A stretch of DNA of 64,000 bases from Gammaproteobacteria bacterium. Its GTDB lineage: Bacteria; Pseudomonadota; Gammaproteobacteria; GCA-001735895. Under the pieces are notes generated by a model. That model was given only the letters and a program-made list of their open reading frames with translations, was not told the DNA's origin and ran no database searches. The DNA lies in NCBI GenBank assembly GCA_018669845.1, contig JABHSO010000025.1, positions 18,314 to 82,313 on the forward strand, read 5' to 3'. Made by a program: the position numbers and the translations under genes. Of this stretch, positions 1-10,754 are shown piece after piece. Within the stretch, counting starts at the first letter, position 1, and every line of letters starts with the position of its first letter.

Positions 1-21
1 TAAAAAAATATAAAAATTAAA

Positions 22-582
22 ATGAAACAATCTGTAGTTACTTTTTTCAAAAGAATGCGAGGTCCGGGAAAGTGTGGAGCACGGCATTCTCTAAGCTGGA
101 TTTTCTGGTCCTGGATTGGATCTTTTCTGGGTATTTTAGCTGTTGCTTTCTTTAATAAGCTATTACCTGTATCTGCCACTGACAGTGTTTTACTGATAGG
201 TTCTTTTGGTGCTTCTGCAGTATTGATTTATGGCACTCCTCATGTTCCCTATGCCCAGCCAAGAAATTTGATAGGTGGGCATTTTATCTCTGCGTTAACG
301 GGTGTTGCTATTGCCCAGTATCTAAGTATTCCCATAGAACTTCAGGCGGCACTGGCTGTCTCTTTGTCGATTGTTTTGATGCATGCCAGTCGAACATTGC
401 ACCCGCCGGGTGGAGCCAGTGCACTGATCGCGATTATTGGAAGTGAGCAGATACAGGATCTGGGTTTTATGTATGTCCTGCAACCCGTGTTGTCTGGTGC
501 CATTATCATGTTAGTCATTGCTCTATTAATCAATAATTTGAGACACGACGAGGAACGACATTACCCAAAATGCTGGTGGTAA
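22..582 (+). CDS. HPP family membrane protein
   Basis: Multi-TM ORF with the motif HASRTLHPPGGASALIAIIG, typical of HPP proteins. Confidence 0.9.
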   Translation: MKQSVVTFFKRMRGPGKCGARHSLSWIFWSWIGSFLGILAVAFFNKLLPVSATDSVLLIGSFGASAVLIYGTPHVPYAQPRNLIGGHFISALTGVAIAQYLSIPIELQAALAVSLSIVLMHASRTLHPPGGASALIAIIGSEQIQDLGFMYVLQPVLSGAIIMLVIALLINNLRHDEERHYPKCWW

Positions 583-725
583 CGTTCATTGAGACAGATG
601 AGTGTAAGCTTTACCTGTTGACCCATATCAACTAGCTTTCAGAATAAGCAGGAAATAGAAAGGAACTCTCAAAATAGAGAGTAAAATTGTTATCATTAGC
701 AGATGGATATTTTAAGGAGATAATG

Positions 726-1334
726 ATGCAAGTTGATGATACCCATCACCGTAACTATACATCTCTAAGCACAACAGAATTTTTAGAATGTCCTTTGCAG
801 TTACCTGAACTGGTCCAGATGGAAGACATGGCTACCCATGTTTTTACTGATTTCACCCATAATAGACCCGCTGTAATCCCGGCTGATTCATCAATTGATG
901 TTGCAATGCAAATGATGAAAAACTCCGGAATTCATTTGCTGCTGGTCATTGATAAAATGGATGCTGATACAGATTCCACAAACCGTCTGGTTACTGTCAA
1001 AGGCCAAATAACAAGCTGTGATGCTCTGGGTGATGCACCTGTGAAGTTAGCTCGGGAGAATGGTATCAACCACAATGAAATGACAGTGAGTATGGTCATG
1101 ACTCCCAACACAGATATTAAGGTGGTTGACTGGTCTACAATCAAAGTGGCAAAGGTAGGGCATATCATCAAAACAATGCATGACTGGGACTGCTGCCATA
1201 TTTTAGTTATGGATGAAGATAGATTGCGAGGCATATTTTCAATGAGTGAAATATCAAAACACCTTGGTCATAATGAGTCAGAGCCTCTGGTGTGCGCCCA
1301 TTCTTTAGCCGAGTTAGTACATACTATTGGGTAG
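726..1334 (+). CDS. CBS domain-containing protein
   Basis: Tandem CBS-like segments (RPAVIPADSSIDVAMQMMKNSGIHLLLVID; KVGHIIKTMHDWDCCHILVMDEDRLRGIFSMSEI). Start assigned to an internal ATG near 723-726 after a GGAG-like site. Confidence 0.8.
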   Translation: MQVDDTHHRNYTSLSTTEFLECPLQLPELVQMEDMATHVFTDFTHNRPAVIPADSSIDVAMQMMKNSGIHLLLVIDKMDADTDSTNRLVTVKGQITSCDALGDAPVKLARENGINHNEMTVSMVMTPNTDIKVVDWSTIKVAKVGHIIKTMHDWDCCHILVMDEDRLRGIFSMSEISKHLGHNESEPLVCAHSLAELVHTIG

Positions 1335-1349
1335 TAACTGCGTCTCTTA

Positions 1350-2204
1350 TTACTCAGGGATTTTCATCAAACCATTTTTTAAATCACTGTATTCAGCATG
1401 ATTTCTGGTGATATAGCCATGGCGAATCAGAAAATCAATCATGACCAGGTTACAGTTGAGTTTTATGTCACTGGAATTTTGAATGGTCTGAGCGACACGT
1501 TCCAGTGGCCATAGCTGAAAATTTTCCACCTCTCCATCTGTGCAGCGGGGAATAAAGTCTTCTGGTAGTTCCAGGTCGTAACACAACATCGTATCTGGTT
1601 TCAGACCTTGCTCGACTTCACGGCGGTAGGAAATTTTACCGACATGTTTGGCTTGTGCTGCCAGTTCTGCCGGGATACCGGCTTCTTCCCAACATTCTTT
1701 TGCCAGATTTTCATCAGAGCTTAAACCCCAGGGAAAACCACCTGCTACAAGATGGTCAAGCATGCCCGGTGCATGACGTTTTTGTAAAGAGCGACGAGCA
1801 ATCCACATATGAATTTCTCCCTGTCGCCGCACATAACCATTCATGTGCTGACCAAAAGCAGCAACACCAAAGTAGGAAACCAGAGCCCGGTCCATCAGAA
1901 ACAGAACCTGTTCACGTTGCCCGGTTGTAACCGGGTATAACTCACCATGTAGGTATGGGACTAAGTTTGCTTCCAATAATTTTTCAGTTAACTCAAACAT
2001 TGCCTGATTACGAGATGCAAAATCTGTTGCAGGAGTATTCCAGTGCAAAGCATTGTGGTCCTTATGAAATGCATCAGAAATTTCCAGCAGGCTTTGTGCA
2101 AAAGGATGTTTGATTTCACCTACCTTTAATCCAGCTATTTTGAATGGAATGAAGTGATCGGGCTGGTACAAATTACATTGCTGGATTTGATGAAGGTAAC
2201 TCAT
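1350..2204 (-). CDS. DUF4743/NUDIX hydrolase family protein
   Basis: NUDIX-type segment GGFPWGLSSDENLAKECWEEAGIP, with an N-terminal region like that of DUF4743 proteins. Confidence 0.85.
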   Translation of the reverse strand: MSYLHQIQQCNLYQPDHFIPFKIAGLKVGEIKHPFAQSLLEISDAFHKDHNALHWNTPATDFASRNQAMFELTEKLLEANLVPYLHGELYPVTTGQREQVLFLMDRALVSYFGVAAFGQHMNGYVRRQGEIHMWIARRSLQKRHAPGMLDHLVAGGFPWGLSSDENLAKECWEEAGIPAELAAQAKHVGKISYRREVEQGLKPDTMLCYDLELPEDFIPRCTDGEVENFQLWPLERVAQTIQNSSDIKLNCNLVMIDFLIRHGYITRNHAEYSDLKNGLMKIPE

Positions 2205-2376
2205 GAAATGTTTTTATAGTTGATATTCTAATTATTTGAAATTTCCTGCTTAGGGTAACAGAGCTTAGGACTATAGGAATAAATATCTAATCCTCGGTGA
2301 AATCTATTTTATATTAGCAATTGTTAATATAATTAGTTAAAATCCGCGCCTCTTTTCTGCTCCCTTAGGCTCTTTA

Positions 2377-3933
2377 ATGTTTCAGTTAACCTGTCCCGGT
2401 AAACTATGTGTAAAAAATGATGTGCTGTCAGGCCTGACAGTCGCTCTTGCACTGGTTCCTGAAGCTGTAGCATTTGCCTTTGTTGCGGGTGTTGATCCCC
2501 TGGTAGGTCTTTATGGCGCTTTCATGATGGGCATTATCACAGCTATCTTTGGTGGTCGTCCGGGTATGATTTCTGGAGCTACGGGTGCCATGGCTGTTGT
2601 TATGGTTTCGCTTGTATCATTACACGGTGTCGAATACCTGTTTGCGGCCATTGTGTTAACCGGTTTGATACAAATGAGTGCGGGTGTTCTTAAACTGGGT
2701 AAATTTATCCAACTGGTGCCTTTTCCGGTGATGCTGGGTTTTGTGAATGGGTTAGCTATTGTAATTTTTCTAGCACAGCTTCAGCAATTTAAAACCATTG
2801 GTGCCAGTGGTGAACTGGAATGGATGACGGGGCAACCTTTGTACATTATGTTTGGCCTGATTGTATTAACGATGGCAATTATTCATTATCTGCCTAAGTT
2901 GACTGTTGCCGTACCGGCTTCTCTGGCTGCTATTGTTTTTGTGACTTTATTAGTTATTGGACTCGATCTCGATAGCCGATCTGTTGTCGAAGTATTGCGT
3001 GATATGTCTGGAAATGCTGAAGCGACGATTGCGGGTGGTTTTCCGACATTACACATTCCGATGGTTCCTTTTAACATGGAAACTTTAATGATCATTCTTC
3101 CTTTTAGTTTTATTTTGGCAGGTGTTGGTTTGATTGAATCATTATTGACATTGAATTTAATTGACGAACTCACTGAGTCTCGTGGTCAGAATAACCGTGA
3201 ATGTGTCGGGCAGGGGCTTGGTAATACAGTGAATGGTTTCTTCGGTGGCATGGGTGGTTGCGCGATGATTGGTCAATCTATGATCAATATTAATTCAGGT
3301 GGTAAAGGGCGACTGTCGGGTATCAGTGCTGCTTTATTCCTGTTGGCATTTATCCTGTTTGCGTCCAGTTTGATTGAAATAATTCCGGTAGCGGCTCTGG
3401 TCGGTGTTATGTTTATTGTGGTTCTTGGTACCTTTGAATGGGCTACCTTCAAGATGTTTGGCAAAGTGCCTGTGGCTGATATTTTTACGTCGGTACTGGT
3501 TGCAGTGGTCACGGTAATGACTGATTTGGCTATCGCTGTCATCGTGGGTGTCATTGTTTCCGCTCTGGTCTTTGCCTGGGAACATGCCAAGCACATGAGT
3601 GCCAAATCATTTGTTAATGAAGAAGGTACTAAAATCTATGAGCTGAGTGGACCTTTATTCTTTGGTTCTGTTCGTGCTTTTAGTGAAATTTTCGATCCGC
3701 GAAATGACCCGGATGATGTGGTCATTGATTTCTATGACTCAAAAGTAGCTGATCACTCTGGAATTGAAGCCGTAGATAGTTTGGCTGAACGTTACAAACG
3801 TCATGGGAAAATATTGCATCTGAAACACCTCAGCAAGGAATGCAAAGAATTACTGGAAACGGCGGGTGGACTGGTTGAAGTGAATGTGATGGAAGATCCA
3901 AACTATCATGTGGCTGATGATAAATTTGGTTAG
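2377..3933 (+). CDS. SulP family inorganic anion transporter with C-terminal STAS domain
   Basis: [35 protein letters not shown] and a C-terminal STAS-like segment. Confidence 0.93.
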   Translation: MFQLTCPGKLCVKNDVLSGLTVALALVPEAVAFAFVAGVDPLVGLYGAFMMGIITAIFGGRPGMISGATGAMAVVMVSLVSLHGVEYLFAAIVLTGLIQMSAGVLKLGKFIQLVPFPVMLGFVNGLAIVIFLAQLQQFKTIGASGELEWMTGQPLYIMFGLIVLTMAIIHYLPKLTVAVPASLAAIVFVTLLVIGLDLDSRSVVEVLRDMSGNAEATIAGGFPTLHIPMVPFNMETLMIILPFSFILAGVGLIESLLTLNLIDELTESRGQNNRECVGQGLGNTVNGFFGGMGGCAMIGQSMININSGGKGRLSGISAALFLLAFILFASSLIEIIPVAALVGVMFIVVLGTFEWATFKMFGKVPVADIFTSVLVAVVTVMTDLAIAVIVGVIVSALVFAWEHAKHMSAKSFVNEEGTKIYELSGPLFFGSVRAFSEIFDPRNDPDDVVIDFYDSKVADHSGIEAVDSLAERYKRHGKILHLKHLSKECKELLETAGGLVEVNVMEDPNYHVADDKFG

Positions 3934-3982
3934 TTTTTTTGATTACCCAGCGGGTTTCAATATGCGATCAAGTTAAGGCTTT

Positions 3983-4172
3983 TTCACCACGAGCCAGGGC
4001 AGGATACCCATAGGTAGAACAATGCAGGAGTAATTGTCGAGACACGAAGTACGCGAAGGTAAATCATTCTATTGTTATGAATGTCTTCCAGGTTATTAAA
4101 CTAACGGACTTACTTAATTGACGATATAAATGTAATTTATTTTCTTCGTGAGCTTCGTGTCTTCGTGGTGAA
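3983..4172. repeat. Degenerate copy of a 'CACGAAG' inverted-repeat intergenic element
   Basis: Left part ttcaccacga ... gacacgaagtacgcgaag; right arm cttcgtgagcttcgtgtcttcgtggtgaa. Related to copies at 10139-10290 and 24668-24754. Confidence 0.7.
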
Positions 4173-4192
4173 TTTTTATGTTTTTTTGGAGT

Positions 4193-4816
4193 TTATAAAG
4201 CCGTCCACTCAGATCCAGTGATTTGACCCTGATCAGTTTTGATTGAACCTTTAAAAAGATCTCCTTTATTGATGACACCGACTCCTTTTGGAGTCCCTGT
4301 CATGATGATATCTCCATCATTCAGGCTCATAAAGGTTTGAAGCTCGGTTAAAATTTCATCGGGTTTATACATCATCAAACTAACATCTCCAGACTGAATA
4401 TTTTGGCCATTAATAGCCAGTTTTATAGTCAAAGAGTCATCGATTTCATCTAGTTCGACAAATGGACTGAATACAGCTGAACCATTAAACGCTTTGGCTC
4501 GTTCCCAGGGCAAACCCTTCGATTTCAGTTTACTTTGCAAAGTTCTTTTGGTGATGTCAAGGCCAAAACCTACAGCAGAAAATTGACCATTCTCAACCAT
4601 CAGGCAAATTTCCCCTTCGTAATGTAGCTGTTCCTGTTTAAAGCTATAAAGGTCATCTGAAATTGCCGAATTAGGTTTCATGAAAACCACCATTTCATCG
4701 GGCACTTCGTTGTTCAATTCATTGATATGATCGACATAATTCCTGCCGATACAGATTATCTTTGAAGGTATTACAGTTCTTTCACTGACTTTGACTGAAT
4801 TCAATTTATTTCCCAT
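4193..4816 (-). CDS. Fumarylacetoacetate hydrolase family protein
   Basis: IICIGRNYVDHINELNNEVPDEMVVFMKP ... GDIIMTGTPKGVGVI. Confidence 0.9.
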   Translation of the reverse strand: MGNKLNSVKVSERTVIPSKIICIGRNYVDHINELNNEVPDEMVVFMKPNSAISDDLYSFKQEQLHYEGEICLMVENGQFSAVGFGLDITKRTLQSKLKSKGLPWERAKAFNGSAVFSPFVELDEIDDSLTIKLAINGQNIQSGDVSLMMYKPDEILTELQTFMSLNDGDIIMTGTPKGVGVINKGDLFKGSIKTDQGQITGSEWTAL

Positions 4817-4829
4817 TCTGGATAGTAGC

Positions 4830-5276
4830 TTAAGTATTTTTAGCTAAAAAGCGATCGAGATGATTAGCAAAGGTTTGCCGATCTGACTGATTTAGAGGTG
4901 GTGGCCCTCCCGTGTTGACTCCGCTAGACCTTAAACTATCCATGAAATCGCGCATGGTCAAACGTGCTTTAATATTTTCAAGGGTATACAGCTCTCCACG
5001 AGGACTTAGAGCTATGCCTCCTTTCTCAATGGCATCGGCGGCAAGTGGGATATCACTGGTGATGATCAGGTCACCACTTTCAAGACGTTTAACAATTTCA
5101 TTGTCGGCTACATCGAACCCTGAGGAAACTCGAAGAAATTTTATATATTTTGAAGGAGGTGTACTGACATGCTGGTTTGCAATCAGGGTTAATTCTGTCC
5201 TGGTTCTGTTTGCCGCTTTGAAAAGGATATCTTTAATTACGACAGGGCAGGCATCTGCATCACACCAGATTTTCAT
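4830..5276 (-). CDS. YaiI/YqxD (DUF188) family protein
   Basis: [22 protein letters not shown] ... [12 protein letters not shown]-type C-terminus. Confidence 0.93.
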   Translation of the reverse strand: MKIWCDADACPVVIKDILFKAANRTRTELTLIANQHVSTPPSKYIKFLRVSSGFDVADNEIVKRLESGDLIITSDIPLAADAIEKGGIALSPRGELYTLENIKARLTMRDFMDSLRSSGVNTGGPPPLNQSDRQTFANHLDRFLAKNT

Positions 5277-5458
5277 TGATAAATTTCTGTAATAAGATTG
5301 AATGATAATTTTACATGAGAGGCAACAGTGTGAAAAGTTAAGATATTAAGTATGAAACACAATTATGCTAAATAAAATCATGCTAGTACCAAGTTCTTGG
5401 TATGAATGTTTTTATAAAAATAGATAAGATAGTCAGCATATAAAAATTTTATAAATTG

Positions 5459-6099
5459 ATGCGAAAATATACTCTAACGCTGGTAGAAGATGATGCGGAT
5501 GTACGTGAGCGGTTGTCACAGCTGATTCTGGATCATGATCAGTTTGAGCTGCTCGACGCCAGTGGCACTGTTGAAAAAGGGCTTGAAGCTTTAAAATATT
5601 ATAAACCTGATATTCTTTTAACGGATCTTGGGCTTCCTGATGGCTCAGGCATAGAAATTATAAAAGCCATTGAACAGATGCATCTGGATTGTGAAGCGAT
5701 GGTTATTTCAGGTTTTCAGGATGAACACACTGTTTTTAGTGCTTTGGAAGCCGGGGCAAAAGCTTATATTCTGAAGCATGATGAAAGCCAGAAAATTACT
5801 GATGCGATATTATCTATGATGGATGGTGGGCACCTATCAGCCCTGTTATTGCACGTTTAATGCTGCAAAAATTCCAGTCCTCACAACCGGCTATAGAACT
5901 ACCCGAGGCATTAACTGAGCGTCAAATTAAGATTTTGAAGTTTGTTAGTCAGGGCTTTTCATCAAAAGAAATAGCTGAGAAACTGGATATTAGCTATTAC
6001 ACAGTGACCACGCATATAAAAAATATTTACACTAAATTGCAGGTCAACAGCCGCACGGAAGCTCTTCATGAAGCCTCTCGGCTGGGATTATTGGAATAA
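5459..6099 (+). pseudogene. NarL/LuxR-type response regulator interrupted by an apparent single-base frameshift
   Basis: ORF 5456-5860 (receiver domain) and ORF 5860-6099 (LuxR HTH) are in different frames. Shifting frame at GGTGGGCA (5825-5832) restores MDGGAPISPVIARLMLQKF. Confidence 0.8.
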
Positions 6100-6179
6100 C
6101 GCTAAAATTCACTTATATTAATCCACGTTAATACGCTACCATCAGTGCTTTTAATAAAGTAAGAAATCATGGATCGATA

Positions 6180-8048
6180 ATGTGGTTAAGCAATAATAAA
6201 ACCAAAGCGCTAATCATACTGTTTGTTTACTGGTTGGTAATGAATTACCTGGTATTACATGGGCCTGTTAGCTTTTTTCAGCAGTTGGACAGTGACGCCA
6301 TCACTGATGTTCAGTTTGTGGTGAGTGATGCCTCTTTCTTAGAGGAATTGAATAATCTTAACTGGCAACAGCTGACTCTACCCGATGACTGGTCTAACAA
6401 TCAAAAAGGTGCCGAACAGGTATGGTATCGGGCTGAAATTGAGTTATCAGAACTTTTCCAGGGTGTCTGGGCTGTCTATCTACCCTCAGTATCACATAAT
6501 GCTGAAGTATTTATTAATGGTGTCTGGATAGGACAGGGCGGGGCTTTCAACGATCCTGTATCACGTCATCATAATGAACCCTTATTATTTGATTTTTCAC
6601 CTCAATTACTTCGCAAAGGTCTTAATCAGGTTGATATCAGGGTGGTTACTGCATTTCAGCAACAGGGCTTTTTAGGTGGGTTTTACCTGGCTCCAAAAGA
6701 GCTTCTAAACACTGCTTTTCAGTTTAAATATTTTGTAAGGATTGAGCTGATTAAATGGATTACCACTTTTATGTACGCGATGGGCATCATTGTTTTTGCT
6801 TTCTGGCTGGCTCGTCCACAGGATAGTATCTACGCAGTCTTTTCTCTCGAAATGTTTTTCTGGGCTACCCATAATTTAAATTTGTTTGTGTCTGATATCC
6901 CGTTTTCAGCCAGAATGTGGGAAGCAATGACGCTGATTACCTTTGGTTGGATGATTATAACGATGATATTTTTTAACCATCGTTACGTTGGCAGGATTAA
7001 CCATAAAGTTGAGAAAATCATGTTAGTTTTTGCTATTTCAGGATTTGGTTTATTCCTGTTACCAGATATAAGTAGCATCCTGTTTGTGGGGTATAAAATT
7101 TGGGATAGTGTTTTAGTCCTTTTTGGAACTTATGCACTTTATTATCTGGTCACTGCTTTTTGGTATAAGCATCAGTTGGATGTATTTCTGATGATGCTGG
7201 TTGGTGTTCCCATACTCGTTTTAGGGCTGCACGACTATCTGATGCTTAACAATTTAGGCAACCCGATCGATGGGTTAGTCATACAGTATAGCGTGATACC
7301 TACAGTGTTACTGTTTAGCTGGTTTTTGCTACGCCGGTTTGTTAAATCTATTAATGAGGCTGAAACCCTGGCAGCCAACCTGGAACATCGAGTTGAAATA
7401 AAGAGATTAGAGTTACAAACACAGTATGAAAAACTGGGGGTTTTGGAAAAGCAGTCAGTATTGGCTGAAGAGCGAGAACGAATCATGCGAGATATGCATG
7501 ATGGGATTGGAGGACAGCTTGTTTCGGTTATTACCCTTTTACAGCAGCAAAAAGGAAAAGTGTTTAATAAAATTCGAGAAAAGGTGCAGCACAGTTTAAC
7601 CGACCTTCGTTTTGTCATCGATTCTTTAGACCCTATTCAAAATGAACTACCGACAATGTTAGGTATGATGCGTTTGAGATTACATGATCAACTGGAGTCT
7701 GCTCAAATTGATCTGGAATGGGCTGTTACAGATCTCCCTGATATACCGGGTATGAGTCCAGGTCAGAGTTTACATATCATGAGGATAGTGCAGGAAGCCA
7801 TTACAAACTGCATTAAACATGCCGAATGTAAAAAAATTACACTGGCTACCGGTATGTTGAATGAAGATGAGATTTTTATAGATATTATTGATTATGGCAT
7901 TGGAATGAAGATCGATAATGAAACACCAAATAGTCATGGTCGTGGTATTACTAACATGCATTATAGAGCTCAGCAAATAGGTGCTTCTCTACATATGAAT
8001 TCTGATTCTGAAGGTACTCAGATTAGATTATTGCTGTCTCTGGCATAA
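6180..8048 (+). CDS. Membrane sensor histidine kinase (HisKA_3/HATPase) with extracellular jelly-roll-like N-terminus
   Basis: ERERIMRDMHDGIGGQLVSVITLL (HisKA_3 H-box), IVQEAITNCIKHA (N-box), multiple TM helices. Confidence 0.9.
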   Translation: MWLSNNKTKALIILFVYWLVMNYLVLHGPVSFFQQLDSDAITDVQFVVSDASFLEELNNLNWQQLTLPDDWSNNQKGAEQVWYRAEIELSELFQGVWAVYLPSVSHNAEVFINGVWIGQGGAFNDPVSRHHNEPLLFDFSPQLLRKGLNQVDIRVVTAFQQQGFLGGFYLAPKELLNTAFQFKYFVRIELIKWITTFMYAMGIIVFAFWLARPQDSIYAVFSLEMFFWATHNLNLFVSDIPFSARMWEAMTLITFGWMIITMIFFNHRYVGRINHKVEKIMLVFAISGFGLFLLPDISSILFVGYKIWDSVLVLFGTYALYYLVTAFWYKHQLDVFLMMLVGVPILVLGLHDYLMLNNLGNPIDGLVIQYSVIPTVLLFSWFLLRRFVKSINEAETLAANLEHRVEIKRLELQTQYEKLGVLEKQSVLAEERERIMRDMHDGIGGQLVSVITLLQQQKGKVFNKIREKVQHSLTDLRFVIDSLDPIQNELPTMLGMMRLRLHDQLESAQIDLEWAVTDLPDIPGMSPGQSLHIMRIVQEAITNCIKHAECKKITLATGMLNEDEIFIDIIDYGIGMKIDNETPNSHGRGITNMHYRAQQIGASLHMNSDSEGTQIRLLLSLA

Positions 8049-8131
8049 AGTTAAAAATAGAAAAATTTCACCTTGTTTTATCTGGTTTATTGTTTCAATA
8101 TTAGGTGTATTAGTTGCTTCATTAAGGATAC

Positions 8132-10132
8132 GTGATCATGATAAGAAAACTTAAAAAAATCTTTATCAATATTACAGCTTTAACGACTTTCATTGTTTTA
8201 ACTGCCTGTATTTCATCTGATGATAAAGATGCTCAGGAATTTCAATATGATGCCCAGTTAAAATCCTTTAATAGCTGTGATGAACTTTCAACTTATTTGC
8301 TTGATACCGTTGATCAGGAACGTAGATTAATTGACTATTATGAATCTGATGTTGCTGTGCTGGGTGCTCCAGTAATTGAAGTTGATGCCGTTCAGGATAG
8401 TGCTTCCGGTGTTTTAGCTCCTTCCAGTGAATCCTCTAGTTCTATTGCAGATTATACCTCGACCAATAATCAGGTGACGGGTGTTGATGAAGCAGATTTC
8501 ATTAAAACAGAAGGTGATTTCACTTATATTGTAACTGGTGGTTTTTTTATCATTTTTGATACATGGCCTGCAGCTCAAAGTGAAGAACTGGCTAGAGTTA
8601 AAATAGCAGGAAATACCGCAGATTTATTTGTCTATCAGGACGTGGCCTGGGTAGTCAGTAATGTGTACAACTATGATTATGATGTGAGCAATGCAGATAA
8701 CCTGGTCAGCTTTGCTCCAAGATTGAATCGGCTAGTACATGTCAGTATGTTTGATATCTCTGATCGCAGTGTGCCCCTCTTGATAAGAGAAACAACGTTG
8801 GAAGGTTACTATGTGGATGCTCGAAGAATTGATAATCGTGTTCACATGGTCACTTCTGCAAACATTGATATTTATCCGTTGCTAGAAAATGAAACTCAGT
8901 TAGACATTGATGACTTATTGCCTGTGCTAACCGATAAGTTGTTTATTGCCGGTGAGACTATAACGAGCACAGAATTAATCAGTGACTGTGCTGATATTTA
9001 TCGACCTGGAACCGCTAATGGAACAGGCACAATGTCGGTCCTTAGTTTTGATTTAAATGATCCTGAATCTGATATAAAACGACAGACTATTATAAGTAAT
9101 TCAGGAATGGTTTATGCTAATCAGCAACATTTATACCTGGCAACAAGTGAAGATAACTTTTGGGCCTGGTTACCTGTAATGGAGGGCGAAGAGACTCCAA
9201 TACCCGGTACCACTTTTCATAAATTCAGTTTACTGAGTGATCCTGTTTATCTGGCCAGTGGGCGGGTGGATGGATACTTGATTAACCAATTTGCTATGGA
9301 TGAGTACAATGACCTTTTGAGAGCGGTTACTACTGTTTCATCCTGGTGGAGTGATGAAGATCCTGTCAATAGCCTGTTCATCCTGGAGCAGTCAGGAGAT
9401 CAGTTAATTGAAAGAAGTAAACTGACGGGATTGGGAAAGAAAGGTGAACGTATTTATGCTGCCAGATTCATCGGTGATAAAGGCTTTCTGGTGACCTTTC
9501 GGCAAATCGATCCTCTGTATACGCTTGATTTATCAAACCCCGATAACCCGCGTGTAGCCGGTGAGTTGGAAGTTCCAGGATTTTCGACCTATTTACATCC
9601 ATTGGAAGATGGGCTGCTATTAGCGATTGGGCGAGAAGTGGAAAGTAATTCAATGAAACTGAGCCTTTTTGATATCAGTGATTTCGATAATCCCGCTCTG
9701 CTAGATTCTGAAATTATCGGCTTTGGCAGTTACTCAGAGGCAGAGTACAGCCATAAAGCTTTTACATTTTTTGCTAAGGATAAATTGCTGGCACTTCCAG
9801 TTACTCACTGGAGTAATATTTTTATCTCTGGCGGGTATTCTTATTCAGATGTTTTTAATGGTTTGAAATTGTATAAAGTTGATAGAGAAACTGGTTTTGA
9901 ATTCTTTGGAGAAATCGATCATAGTAATTTTTATCGTGATGAGACTGAAAATTTCTGGTTTTATCCTGAAGCAGTTCGTCGAAGCTTTTTTGTTTCTGAT
10001 ACAGAAGAGAATAGTTTTCTATACTCTATTAGCAGTAGGGGAATGAAGGTAAATGCTGTTTTAGATTTGCAAACTGACCTGGCATCATTGCCGCTTCCTG
10101 TTTATGAATGGGATACTTTTATATTGCAATAA
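8132..10132 (+). CDS. Secreted beta-propeller domain lipoprotein (C-terminal beta-propeller family)
   Basis: Lipobox-like LTACISS; TSTNNQVTGVDEADFIKTEGDFTYIV is typical of the Beta_propel family. Confidence 0.85.
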   Translation: MIMIRKLKKIFINITALTTFIVLTACISSDDKDAQEFQYDAQLKSFNSCDELSTYLLDTVDQERRLIDYYESDVAVLGAPVIEVDAVQDSASGVLAPSSESSSSIADYTSTNNQVTGVDEADFIKTEGDFTYIVTGGFFIIFDTWPAAQSEELARVKIAGNTADLFVYQDVAWVVSNVYNYDYDVSNADNLVSFAPRLNRLVHVSMFDISDRSVPLLIRETTLEGYYVDARRIDNRVHMVTSANIDIYPLLENETQLDIDDLLPVLTDKLFIAGETITSTELISDCADIYRPGTANGTGTMSVLSFDLNDPESDIKRQTIISNSGMVYANQQHLYLATSEDNFWAWLPVMEGEETPIPGTTFHKFSLLSDPVYLASGRVDGYLINQFAMDEYNDLLRAVTTVSSWWSDEDPVNSLFILEQSGDQLIERSKLTGLGKKGERIYAARFIGDKGFLVTFRQIDPLYTLDLSNPDNPRVAGELEVPGFSTYLHPLEDGLLLAIGREVESNSMKLSLFDISDFDNPALLDSEIIGFGSYSEAEYSHKAFTFFAKDKLLALPVTHWSNIFISGGYSYSDVFNGLKLYKVDRETGFEFFGEIDHSNFYRDETENFWFYPEAVRRSFFVSDTEENSFLYSISSRGMKVNAVLDLQTDLASLPLPVYEWDTFILQ

Positions 10133-10138
10133 TCTGGA

Positions 10139-10290
10139 TTTCACCACGAAGGCACGAAGAGCACGAAGTAAAAAATTTGAAATAAAGTTAAAAGCTATTT
10201 TTAGATTCTTGAAACTATAAACTGATTCCGGTGAAAATCGAAGGTATTACCAAAATAAATCTTCGTGCTCTTTGTGCCTTCGTGGTGAAT
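10139..10290. repeat. Inverted-repeat element with ~29-bp arms (CACGAAG family)
   Basis: Left arm ttcaccacgaaggcacgaagagcacgaag; right arm cttcgtgctctttgtgccttcgtggtgaa; arms differ by one mismatch. Confidence 0.85.
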
Positions 10291-10329
10291 ATCTTTTGAC
10301 CTTTTAATTATGCTGAGTTGTTACGAAAA

Positions 10330-10656
10330 ATGTTACGTAAAATATTAATTTCAACTTCGATACTGTTGCTGTCTGGCTGCACAAATAGCAGTACCATCAT
10401 CACAGGCACAGTCGCAGAAGAGATCGATTTCAACGACGTTGATGTGATTTACAATAAAAAACCTGATTGTGAATTTGATGTGATTGCACACATCAAAATC
10501 CCTGGTGAATACTATAGCAGTGATGCATTAATCGATGGGTTTAGACAAAGGGCTGCGGTAATCGGTGCACCTGCTGTGCAAATAACTTACCTTCAGCATC
10601 AGGCAACAGGTGAGTTTTATGGATCAGCCAGGGCCATTCGTTGTACCAATAATTAG
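10330..10656 (+). CDS. Small putative lipoprotein
   Basis: Signal peptide with lipobox LLLSGCTN; Cys-containing mature part. Confidence 0.65.
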   Translation: MLRKILISTSILLLSGCTNSSTIITGTVAEEIDFNDVDVIYNKKPDCEFDVIAHIKIPGEYYSSDALIDGFRQRAAVIGAPAVQITYLQHQATGEFYGSARAIRCTNN

Positions 10657-10754
10657 TGCCCTGTTTGATAAGCCTGATACTACCCGTTTATTTTATTTTT
10701 TACTCTGCGGTTGTTTAAGGTTAAGCTGCGTCAAATTATAAAAAAAACATCCTG

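Noticed and set aside
3273-3605. Antisense ORFs within the SulP gene (3273-3605, 3334-3594)
   Set aside because: They lie opposite a confident CDS, with low-complexity composition and no family similarity
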